In this document: in pieces, positions 53,299 through 64,000 of the stretch
Layout of the letters: every line of letters begins with the position of its first letter
Numbering within the stretch: the stretch's first letter is position 1
Assembly (NCBI GenBank): GCA_029582265.1
Contig: CM055817.1
Location: forward strand, 56,617,750 to 56,681,749
DNA: 64,000 nt
Reading direction: 5' to 3'
DNA from: Zoroaster sp. YZ-2022
Taxonomy: Eukaryota; Echinodermata; Asteroidea; Forcipulatida; Zoroasteridae
The notes under the pieces: model-generated
Databases searched by the model: none
What the model was told of the DNA's origin: nothing
What the model saw: only the letters and a program-made list of their open reading frames with translations
Translations under genes and position numbers: made by a program

Positions 53299-53798
53299 NN
53301 NNNNNNNNNNNNNNNNNNNNNNNNNNNNNNNNNNNNNNNNNNNNNNNNNNNNNNNNNNNNNNNNNNNNNNNNNNNNNNNNNNNNNNNNNNNNNNNNNNNN
53401 NNNNNNNNNNNNNNNNNNNNNNNNNNNNNNNNNNNNNNNNNNNNNNNNNNNNNNNNNNNNNNNNNNNNNNNNNNNNNNNNNNNNNNNNNNNNNNNNNNNN
53501 NNNNNNNNNNNNNNNNNNNNNNNNNNNNNNNNNNNNNNNNNNNNNNNNNNNNNNNNNNNNNNNNNNNNNNNNNNNNNNNNNNNNNNNNNNNNNNNNNNNN
53601 NNNNNNNNNNNNNNNNNNNNNNNNNNNNNNNNNNNNNNNNNNNNNNNNNNNNNNNNNNNNNNNNNNNNNNNNNNNNNNNNNNNNNNNNNNNNNNNNNNNN
53701 NNNNNNNNNNNNNNNNNNNNNNNNNNNNNNNNNNNNNNNNNNNNNNNNNNNNNNNNNNNNNNNNNNNNNNNNNNNNNNNNNNNNNNNNNNNNNNNNNN
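53299..53798. other. Assembly gap (500 N)
   Basis: Exactly 500 N. It cuts the reverse transcriptase of the DIRS-like element. Confidence 0.99.
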
Positions 53799-55646
53799 AA
53801 TTTTCTAAAATCTTTGGTACTGGAACACCATAGTATGCATCCTTCAAATCTATCGATGCCATAGCAATCTTTAGAAATTAGCTTCAACGCAATATCAAAT
53901 GTCTCCATTTTAAAATGGAAGTATTCAACATTGTAGTTGGAATTGCTTGTGTGGAATAAGTCTATGTGAACCATCTTCTTAGGTACTAAGAAAATGCCTG
54001 AGAGAAATTCACCCTCTTCCGTAACAGCATTTTCTAAAACCTGTTTTAAAGAAGAATTATTTCTTTACTGATAATGGAACTCTGTTCCTTTGTTAAATTT
54101 AGATATTGTTATATTATTCTGTGTAGGTGAGCACCCTCTGTAAATTAATTGTGCAACCTGCTTACCGTCTGTAGTATCAGTATCTGAAGTAATGTCCCTC
54201 CAAATGTGAACAAATTTACCAACCTACCAGCATAAAAAGTGTGGTGGATTTGTGTCAGATTCAATGAGTGTTATAATATCCGGTTTAAAATTTTACATTG
54301 AGTTTGTTTCACCTCACTTGTTGAAAGGGTGCAGGAGATGAAGCGACGTAGTTCTGAGCTTGCATCCTCCGGATCTCTTTCTATGCCATATATACCCCCG
54401 AGAAGGGTAGAGCACTTGGCGGACGATTGCCTCTGGGGCCCGGACCCCGATACTGTCCACGTGGAAAATAGCTCTCCAACGGGGCACGGCATGCTCCTGT
54501 CGTCCTGATCCCCTGGTGTAGAAGGTAGGTTTACCTGGCCCAGTTGGCTGACTGTTTTGCAGGGATTCTCCAATATCCTTTGATAATTTTCAACATTTTG
54601 CTTACGCCATATAAGTAAGCATTATGCTCAACATCCGATGAAAAAGATTCTCATAACGCCAAGCCAGTTCAGGCTTTTTGGAGCTCTCGCGACAAGAGAG
54701 GCAGATATTGTGAATCCATGACCCAACATGGCAAGACCTGCTGCGCCACCACGGTTAATTCATTAGCGACGTCACACTTTAAAATTGCACTGTTGTTCTT
54801 GGTCACATGCTTTTGAATGCTATCCACAATTTTTGGTGAGGCAACAACTGCTTTAGAAACCGCTGTTTGAATGATTTTCATTCGCTCATCAAATTCTTGT
54901 TTGATGTTTCGCAGCTTCAATACTTCAGTACCAGTTCGCCAGTCTCAACTTGACTGCGGCTCGTGCATTTATCAGGGCTTTATTTCCGTCGATTTTCGAA
55001 ATACCTCAAATCCATACCTTTCTGAAACATGTTGTTTATTCCATTGGCAAGTGAGGCGATTACCAGCCACAGGTCTCTTCTTTAGGAGTCATAACTCAAG
55101 AAGATATCTTCATCAAACTTGCTGGATTTATAGGGTCAACATTGGCGCTGTCCTTCATTTACGCTATCATCGCATCATGTTATTGTTAACGTTAACGGTC
55201 TCGGTCAATGCAGCTGTGTTAGCTGATGACCTCCTCGCCTTCGTGCACGGCGAAGCCCTCGTATTCCTCCGCAGCAGAGTACTGATCACCACCATAGAAA
55301 TATCCGTAGGCCCAATCGGTATCATGGGGTAAAAGTAGTCCAAGGTGAGGGAAGGCCGGCTGAACATTTGTTCGACCATTTTCTCAAGTTGAGCTTTTTC
55401 ATGTTCTTCACCTCTTTCTGTCAAGTCTTCAAGGTTTTGGCCAGTTGGCCCAAAGTTGGAGGATATCGTGTTGCTCGGTCGTGACTTCTCAGTTGCCGCC
55501 ACTTTTACGCAACCGCATGTGTGTTCTTTTTTTTTGTCACACGGTTGCCTTCCAGGTCTGGGAAATGACATTGTCTTTTCCCGTATTTGTTGTTTCTTGA
55601 TTTGTGAGCCATTGGCATCACTTTTGTCTATGTCACCCTTACCCAT
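53799..55646 (-). mobile_element. DIRS-like retrotransposon remnant
   Basis: Minus strand. The RT start is recognisable near the gap: YFHFKMETFDIALKLIS followed in another frame by MASIDLKDAYYGVPV, the first catalytic-Asp block typical of DIRS-group RTs. Upstream, 54271-55646 holds fragments of a first ORF: a start at MGKGDIDKSDANGSQ (55646), and a later piece MKLRNIKQEFDERMK..VLPCWVMDSQYLPLLSRE. The frame breaks several times. Tyrosine recombinase and terminal repeats are not visible (gap). Confidence 0.65.
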
Positions 55647-55804
55647 TGGGATTAGGGATTTGTGTTTTTATAAACAAAAAACATGTAATTTTCTGGTACT
55701 TTTGTACCTAAGATCTGTACGCCGAATCGCCTGGTTCGTGATTAGTTTCGCTTACTGGTTTGAGCATGCGCGATCGTATCCCATGGAATTCGTATCCGCC
55801 AGAG

Positions 55805-58800
55805 GGCAGTATACAACACATGTATACCTCCACTTTATGATACCTGATGACATTATTACGCACAGGTGTAAATCCTCGAGATGGGCAGGAGATATACATA
55901 TGTATACCTCCACTTTATGATACTTGATGACATTACATACACAGGTGTAAATCCCTCGAGGATGGGTGAGATATACATGTATACCTCCACTTTATGATAC
56001 TTGATGACATTACACACAGGTAAACTTGAGGGGATGCGAGATATATACATGTATACTTCACTTTATGATACTTCTGGATGACATTACACATACAAAATCC
56101 CTGAGGGATGGGTAGATATACATGCCGTATACTCACTTTATGATACTTGATGACACATACAGGTGTAAACCCTGAGGAGGGAAGAGATATACATATCTGT
56201 TATGACATTACTTGATGACATTACATACACAGGTGTAAATCCCTGAGGGATGGGTGATATATACATGTATACCTCCACTTTATGATACTTGATGACATTA
56301 CATACACAGGTGTAACCCCGAGGGATATATATACATACTCCACTTTATGACGATGACATATACACAGATAAATCTCTGAGGGGATGGGTGACATAACATG
56401 TATACCTCCACTTTATGATACTTTGATGACATTACATACACAGGTGTAAATCCTCGAGGGATGGGTGAGATATGTATACCTCAATTTTATGATACTTGAT
56501 GACATTACATGTACAGGTGTATGTAAATCCCTGAGGGGATGGGTGAGATATATGTACATGCATACCTCCACTTTATGATACTCTGGATGACATTACATAC
56601 ACAGAGTGTAAATCCCTGAGGGGGGATGGGCGATATGTTACATGTATACCTCCACTTTATGATACTTGATGACATTACATATTAATAGGTGTGAAATCCC
56701 TGAGGGGATGGGTGAGATATACATGTATACCTCCACTTTATGATACTTCTGATTACATTACATACACAGGATTGTGCAAAAATCCCTTGAGGGATGGGTG
56801 AGACCTATACAGCTGTATACCTCCACTTTATGATACTTGATGACATTACATACACAGGGTGTAAATCCCTCGAGGGGATGGGTGAGATATACATGTATAC
56901 CTCCACTTCTATGATACTTGATGACATTACATACACAGGTGTAAATCCCTTAAGGGGATGGGTGAGATATACATGTATACCTCCACTTTATGATACTTGA
57001 TGACATTACATACACAGGTGTAAATCCCTGAGGGGATGGGTGAGAGATATACATGTACCTCCACTTTGCCATGATACTTGATGACATTACATACACAGAT
57101 GTAAATCCTTAAGGGATGGGTGATGTATAATTTCCACTTTATGATGATGACATTGCCACACAGGTGTAAACTCTCGAGGGGATGGGTGAGATATAAGCAT
57201 GTATAACCCTCCACTATGATACTTTGATGACATTACATACACAGGTGTAAATCCCTTATGGATGGGTGGGATATACATGTATACCTCCACTTTATGATAC
57301 TTGATGACATTACATAAAGGTGTAACCTCGAGGGATGGGTAGATATACATGTATACCTCCACTTTGCGATACTGAATATTATATACACAGGTGTAAATCC
57401 TTATGATGGTGATGACACCCACTTTACGATACTTGATGACATTATACAGGTGTAACCTCGAGGGATGTAGATATACATGTATACCTACCTTTATGATAAT
57501 ACTTGATGACATTACATACACAGGTGTAAATCCCTGAGGGGATGGGTGAGATATACATGTATACCTCCACTTTATGATACTTGATGACATTACATACACA
57601 GGTGTAAATCCTGAGGAGATGGGTGAGATAGCATGTATGCCTCCACTTTATGATACTGATGACATTACATACACAGGTGTAAATCCTGAGGAGAAGGTGA
57701 GATACATGTATACCTCCACTTTATGATACTTGATGACATTATTATTACACAGGTAAATCCCTAAGGGATGGGCGAGATATACATGTATACCTCCACTTTA
57801 TGATACTTGATGACATTACATTACACAGGTGTAAATCCCTGAGGATGGGTGAGATATACATGGTTACCCACTTTATGATAATTGATGACATTACACACAG
57901 GTGTAAATCCTAAGGGATGGGTGAGATACATATACCTCCACTTTATGATACTTGATGACATTACATACACAGATGTAAATCCCTGAGGATGGGTGAGATA
58001 CATGTATACCTCCACTTTTATGAATACTTGATGACACATACACAGGTGTAAATCCCTGAGGGATGGGTGAGATATATACATGTATACCTCCACTTTATGA
58101 CATTTACGACATTACATACAGGTGTAAATCCCTGAGGGGATGGGTGAGATATACATGTATACCTCCACTTTATGATACTTGATGACATTACATAAACAAA
58201 TGTAAATCCCTTGAGGATGGTGAGACATACATGTACATGCATACCTCCACTCTTATGATACTTGGATGACACATACACAGGTGTAAATCCCTCGAGGGAT
58301 GCTATGAGATATATACATGTATACCCACTTTATGATACTGATGACATTACATACAGGTGTAAATCCCTGAGGGATGGGTGAGATATACATGTATACCTCC
58401 TACCTTTAAGATACTTACGACATATACACAGGTACATGTAAATCTCTGAGGAGATGGCAGATATACATGTATACCTACTTTATGATACTTGATGACATTA
58501 CATACACAGGTGTAAATCCCTGAGGGGATGGGTGAGATATACATGGTATACCCACTTTATGATACTGATGACATTACATACACAGGTGTAAACTTAAGGG
58601 ATGGGTGAGATATACATGTATACCTCCACTTTTATGATACTTGATGACATATATTACACAGGTGTAAACTTGAGGGGATGGGCAGATACATGTATACCCA
58701 CTTTATGGATACTTGATGACATTACACACACAGGTGTAAATCCTTATGGATGGGTGATGTATAATTCTCCAATTTTATGATACTTGATGACATTACATAC

Positions 58801-59805
58801 ACAGGTAAATCCTCGAGGATGTATGAGATATATGTATACCTCCACTTTATGATACTTGATGACATTACACACACAGGTGTAACCTCGAGGATGGGCGAGA
58901 TATACATGTATACTTCACTTATGATACTTGATGACATTACATACAGGTGTAACCTCGAGGGATGTGGTGAGATATACATGCATACCTCCAATTTTTATGA
59001 TACTTGATGACATTGAGACACACAGGTAAACTTTATATTGGGTGATATACATGTATACCTCCACTTTATGATACTGATGACATTACATACACAGATGTAA
59101 ATCCCTGAGGGGATGGGGTGAGATACATGTATACCTCCACTTTATGATACTTGATGACATTACAGCACAGGTAAATCCTTGAGGATGGGTGAGATATATA
59201 CATGTATACCTCCACTTTATGATACTTGATGACATTATACACAGGTAAATCCCTGAGGGGATGGGTGAGACATATGTATACCTCCACTTTATGATACTTG
59301 ATGACATTACATACACAGGTGTAAATCCTTAAGGGATGGGTGAGATATACATGTATACCTCCACTTTATGATACTTGATGACATTACACACAGGTGTAAA
59401 TCCCTGAGGGATGGGCAGGAGATATACATGTATACCTCCACTTTATGATACTTGATGACATTACATACACAGGTGTAAAAATCCTTAAGGGATGCGTGAT
59501 GTATACCTCCACTTTATGATACTTGATGACATTACATACACAGGTGTAAATCCCTGAGGATAATAGAGAGATACATGTATACCTCCACTTTATGATACTT
59601 GATGACATTACATACAAGGTGTAAATCCCCCGAGGGGATGGGCGAGATATACATGTATACTCCACTTTATGATACTTGATGACATTACATACACAGTGTA
59701 AATCCCTGAGGGATGGGTGAGATATACATGTATACCTCCACTTTATGATACTTGATGACACATACACAGGTGTAAATCCTGCGGATGGGTGAGATATACA
59801 TGTAT
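55805..59805. repeat. ~78-bp minisatellite, about 50 units
   Basis: Four kilobases of a unit reading TGTATACCTCCACTTTATG, ATACTTGATGACATTACATA, CACAGGTGTAAATCCCTGAG, GGGATGGGTGAGATATACA. Units differ mainly by 1-5-bp indels and small losses. Open frames across it on both strands are not genes. Confidence 0.97.
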
Positions 59806-60700
59806 TGTAGCGGACGCTCTAGAAAACTTCTTGGTTTATTTTGAGTCATTTTTCCCCAACTTAACTTACTGCATTTTCTAAGAGGCTTTAGGATGATAAC
59901 TAAATATTCCAGATATCATACCTTCAATGTGGCGTAGTTTAGAAAGGATACGGTTGCCTATAAACAGTGTATTCCTGATGCATGAACACGCATGCTAGAG
60001 CCATCCTTTGTTTACATGTGGAGGCCGCCATGTTTGTTATGGTCGTCACGATCAAAGTTTTAGAATTAGCTAAAATATTCTTATATGTCCTAGATATTGA
60101 TCCTTTGAAGGTAACATTTTGCCGGATTAAATTAAGTTTCTTGTAAATTTCTATGGTATTTCTGAGGAAATTTGTGTAACTTATAATTTTCTCCATAATG
60201 CATTGCTTCTTCAAAATGGCCTACTTTTCCGACAATGTGACAATTCCAGTGCTGTTGTTGATGATTCTTAATCCATAATTTCTGTGATCATCCCTAGATT
60301 TAAAAGCTCACCTCTACAGCCCCACGAGGTAATGACTGTCTTTTAGTAATGGTTATAATTTTGGTCTTGCATTCCATATGATTATTGTGAGAAAATAAGG
60401 GTTTTTAGAACGAATTTTAGTGTCATTTATACACGCATATCCACACTGCCCACGTAAATGTAGTGTGTTTGGAATGAAGTTTTGGAACTTTTCATTTGTG
60501 ACATTATCAGTTGTTTTTCCATATTGTTGAGATCTATACTCATTACTATTGTTGGTATTTTCCTGTTTGATAGATCTTACGATGTCTATATAGAGATTTC
60601 ATGAAGTCAAGATTTATGGTCAAAGATGTGCATCTTGAAACAAGAATAAAGACTCAAAGTCAAGGCATCTGTAAGAACGTATCCGCCAAATCGTTTAATT
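59806..60700 (+). repeat. Probable 5' LTR and leader of a BEL/Pao element
   Basis: Starts TGTAGCGGAC directly after GTAT of an array unit and is followed downstream by BEL/Pao gag on the same strand. AATAAA occurs at about 60644. The LTR end and primer-binding site were not resolved; TTGGTAGTCGGGTGCAG near 60708 is a candidate. The 3' LTR is beyond the window. Confidence 0.55.
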
Positions 60701-61649
60701 GAGTATTGGTAGTCGGGTGCAGCTAGCAGTAAGATCTCCACTGCCCTCTGAATGCAGAGTTACCTTGAGTTAAGCGTGAAACTAAACCAAAGTTGTCATC
60801 ATCCCTGGCCCATGATGAAAGAAAGCGAGGCTAGGCAAACTTCGAGCAGCACCAGCCATGCAGCAATCCCAGGTTCATGTAGCACCAAAGATTCAGGCAC
60901 AACAGCATCGTGTGGAACATCTGAAACCGCACGGATCAGCACAGTGACAGAGAAAGACCAGGAGACAGAGAGCTGATCAGCATCAGGAGAATAAAACTTC
61001 AGGAGGACCACAAATGGTGCAAAACTACACACGGAACTTGACAATGAACAGTCGGTCCATATTGACGGTAAAATAACGCGAACGGTGCACACAGAACTAG
61101 ACAACAAACAGTCGGTCGTTGACGGTCAATAACAAACGTTGTTCCATGTACTGTACTTTATTGAGAGCAACAACGTGTAGAGTGTTCTGTCAAACTGTTC
61201 AAAAACCAGAGTGTAAAACCATCCCTGGATACATTTGCAAGGTTGTTGTGTGATAATTAAGATCAATTTACACTTTACTACATGGTGAAAACATCAATTT
61301 CTGTTCACTTATGCGCAGTATCGTTGATTAATTGATTTTAACTCATTGCTTGATGTGTATTGCTTGATGATTAATTTTGCTCATTGAATATGGCATATGT
61401 GTATTTTCTTTTGATTAATTATTTACCATACATATTTTTTGCTGATTCTTTGCCCATTGCATACTGTACATTTACGGTTCAATTTTTGTGTAATTTACAG
61501 CACAGTGCACCTTCATTTGAGGTTATTACAATAAATTTAAAGGTGCACCTGTGTGTCATTCAACACAAATATTTGTAATTGTTGATGAAGGTAATTTTAA
61601 GAAAGTGGTGTGAAATTATTTTGCATTGATATTGTTCCTAAATTAATGC
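60700..61649. other. Untranslated leader of the BEL/Pao element
   Basis: Between the presumed LTR and the gag start. Includes a short local duplication (AAAACTACACACGGAACTTG / CGGTGCACACAGAACTAG with CAGTCGGTC). No coding signal. Confidence 0.4.
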
Positions 61650-63664
61650 GATGGCTAGTAAGGAAATAAATGAACAGGTGAATCAGCTCGAAGAAGAGAT
61701 GGAAATACACGACAACCCTCGAGACAGTAGATGATCCTACAGAAAGAGAAAGGATTTTAGAAGCTATTTTTCAGAATCAAGAAAAATCCTTCAACTGAGT
61801 AAAGCAGCCGAGAGCGAATCTGAAACCCGAAAAGAGCAGCAGGACGCGGCAATTAACAGCCAAGATGACAGAATTGCAAGCCTCAGAGAAGGCTAAAAGG
61901 GAAAGGAGATTGAAGAAAGACTTTGATCACAAATACAGAATCTTGGAAGGATTGCTGCAAGAATGTAAGGAAAGTGCTGAAGGGCTTCTGTACAGAGCAT
62001 ACTTTGAACCAAATATATTCGTCATTGCACAGTGCCCGAGATGAACTGATTGAAGTATATGAAGCCTGCCGGGAACTTAGCCCCACCTGAACAAGAAATG
62101 CGGCGACGGGTTGACACTTGCAGCAATAGCCAAACAACTATTGAGGGTGGTTGCAGACAAGGAAGATACAGATGCAGATGTTTCAAGTCAATTGAGAAAA
62201 GTACTACACGCAGACAACAATGCATCAATCTTCTCTTCGGCACCATCCAGCCGAGCATCGTCCCACCTTTCAGACAGTCTATCGGGTGAGGCGAGTAAAG
62301 GCTGCTGCCGAATTAGCAGCTCAAGAGGCTGAAATAAAGATTCTGGAGGTCAAAGAGAGAAAAGCAAGCAGAGCTCGATGAACTGCAAACGACAACAGGA
62401 GAAGAAAAGGAGAGAAATAGAGCGACTAGAAATAGAGAAAGAGGTGGACAAGGCCCGTGCACAATTCGAAGTGTATGACCGGAGTGCAGGGCTTTAATGA
62501 CAGTAGTGATATAGGTCACTCTCTTGACGGAGCACAGAAGACACTACCAAAGTCAGCCCAAGTATCCGAGGATGGTCAAATAGCAGTCCTGGTCCGCAGT
62601 CTCAGGACTGCATGTCACTATTGCCTCCACCAGAACCAAGTGTGTTTACGGGTGAGGCCATCCGCTATGTGGAATGGAAAGCCAGCTTTAAGACGCTCAT
62701 CGAGTCGAAGGCCATCTCAACAGCGGAGAGAGTGTATTATCTCAAGAGATACTTGGGCGGTGAAGCACTGAAAGCAGTACAAGGCTTCTTTTATAATACA
62801 TCAATTGAGTCATACGAGGGAGCATGGCAGCTGCTTGAGGAGCGCTACGGCCATCCCTTCAAAATACAAAAAAGGCCTTCAGAGATAAGTTATCAGGCTG
62901 GCAGAAGATAAGCCCCAAAGATGCGACCGGCCTACAACAGTTTGCAGATTTCCTGAAGGCGTGTAATGATGCCATACCTCATGTTCTGCGCTAAAAATAC
63001 TGGATGATCATGCGAGGAAAACCGGCGTCTACTGTCGAAGTTACCAGATTAGGCGGTAGCTCGCTGGAATCGGCAAGTCTCATATAGGCTGGACGACACA
63101 GGCAACTATCCTGGTTTTGAAGAGTTTGTGAAGTTTGTGCGGAAAAGAAGCCCGTGTTGCATGTAATCCTATTTCATCGTTGTATGCACTAAAGGAACAG
63201 AGACCTCCGGGGACAGAAGAGACTAAAACAGGCGAAAGAAGAAAAAGCCAATCGCAGCAGAGGTACACGCTCACAACCGCATCAAGCGAAGTTGAGAAGT
63301 CCAACGAAAGCCAGTTGCCCTCCAAACCAGCATTCCAGCCAAAACCTTGTCTGTATTGCAAGTCAACGGATCACCACATAAGTAGATGCCCCGGCTTCGC
63401 AAGCAGTCACTGGATGATAGAAAGAAGTTTGTCAGGAAAACAGACTGTGCTTTGGTTGCCTCAAGAAGGGACATCTCTCAAAGGATTGTCGACGAAGACA
63501 TACCCTGTGACAAATGTAAAGGAAGACACCCTACGATGCTCCATTATGATACAACAGAGAGTAAGTCCTCCAACCAAAGGGAAGTGAAGTCACCAAAGAG
63601 AGAGGAAATAGTAACGGCGGTGTCTTGTGGTGTCCATCTGGAAAATGCCAGGGGACCTCAATGA
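61650..63664 (+). pseudogene. BEL/Pao Gag, multiply frameshifted
   Basis: Begins at the ATG of MASKEINEQVNQLEEE (61650). A coiled-coil-like charged region is followed by the capsid-like block at 62612-62911 (PPEPSVFTGEAIRYVEWKAS; ERVYYLKRYLGGEALKAVQG; AWQLLEERYGHPFKIQ). Next is a linker around 63130-63190 (FVKFV; ISSLYALKEQR), then zinc knuckles starting CLYCKSTDHHISRCPGF at about 63350 and later CDKCKGRHPTMLH. These are hallmarks of BEL/Pao gag. Coding shifts frame at least six times by one-base indels, so the copy is dead or the assembly is error-prone. Confidence 0.8.
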
Positions 63665-64000
63665 TAGTCCCAGTATGGGTGTCGTCAGCAGAAACACCTT
63701 TCGAAGGAAGTTCTCACTTATGCTCTGTTAGACACACAAAGCGACAGCACGTTTATATTGGACAATACCGCCAGGTCTATTTCAGCCCACTGTGAGCCAG
63801 TGCGATTGAAGCTCTCACTATGACTTCTGCATCTTCCATGATAGATTGTAAAGCGCAGTCACAAACATACTAGTCAGAGGGATGTCTTCGTCTAACAGAA
63901 TACAAATTCCACGATCGTACACAAGGGATTTCATCCCGGTGGACAAGTCCCACATCCCTCCCACTGCAGACACTGCTAGAAGATGGTCCCACTACAGCAT
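63665..64000 (+). pseudogene. BEL/Pao protease start (cut by the window end)
   Basis: Shortly after gag a frame reads ALLDTQSDSTFILDN at about 63720-63765. The DTQ-S-D-x-T/S-F-I form is the active-site signature of BEL/Pao retropepsins. Further one-base shifts follow. RT and integrase would lie beyond the window. Confidence 0.7.

Noticed and set aside
53086..53974. Long frames full of X across the gap
   Set aside because: Run through 500 N; only the RT piece to the right of the gap is supported.
56794..59767. Many 60-170-codon frames rich in YMYISHP and similar
   Set aside because: All lie in the 78-bp minisatellite and follow its period and indels.

Overview
This is a eukaryotic, AT-rich, intron-bearing nuclear scaffold with two assembly gaps of exactly 500 N. 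The content fits a marine invertebrate, most likely a deuterostome (echinoderm, hemichordate or amphioxus-like). It has tRNA-headed SINEs, Ty3/Gypsy, BEL/Pao and DIRS-like retrotransposons, LINEs and many MITEs, plus a GRL101/LGR-type receptor and an adhesion-GPCR-type gene. The species cannot be named from the sequence alone.

Only three host genes are supported. (1) On the + strand, three 72-bp leucine-rich-repeat (LRR) exons (15983-16054, 16373-16444, 16653-16724), all bounded by phase-2 introns, lead into a single exon (16941-18162) coding the hinge and seven-helix part of an LGR/GRL101-like GPCR. Its 5' exons are not visible; a 33-bp tandem array lies just upstream of the first visible exon. 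(2) At 24965-25025 (+) there is a probable first exon with a signal peptide. (3) On the - strand, six exons from 52609 to 37424 encode a signal peptide, an Ig-like domain, a stalk, a GAIN domain and a GPS motif, i.e. the extracellular half of an adhesion GPCR. No seven-helix exon was found. One GAIN exon is cut in two by a 10.1-kb Gypsy element with a 4-bp target duplication, and the Ig exon carries a frameshift.

The rest is mostly mobile DNA. Layout: 0-9 kb SINE and MITE copies, tandem 3' ends of a LINE separated by long TTA tracts, then a gap; 9.3-15.9 kb a 33-bp array interrupted by a deleted Gypsy element; 16-18 kb the LGR gene; 18.2-22.4 kb a threefold tandem duplication loaded with SINEs and DNA transposons; 23.5-24 kb a 133-bp satellite; 26.5-29.7 kb a LINE with an internal duplication; 31-34 kb a solo LTR holding a foldback transposon; 37.4-52.6 kb the adhesion-GPCR gene with its Gypsy insertion; 53.8-55.6 kb DIRS-like remnants; 55.8-59.8 kb a ~78-bp minisatellite of about 50 units; 59.8-64 kb a BEL/Pao element running off the end.

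The strongest signals are the Gypsy insertion that splits a coding exon, the 72-bp phase-2 exon series, an extended tRNA-Ser fragment at the primer-binding site of the deleted Gypsy element, extra ORFs (two small membrane proteins and a two-finger C2H2 protein) in the large Gypsy element, and a shared NTAT target site for at least three LTR insertions.
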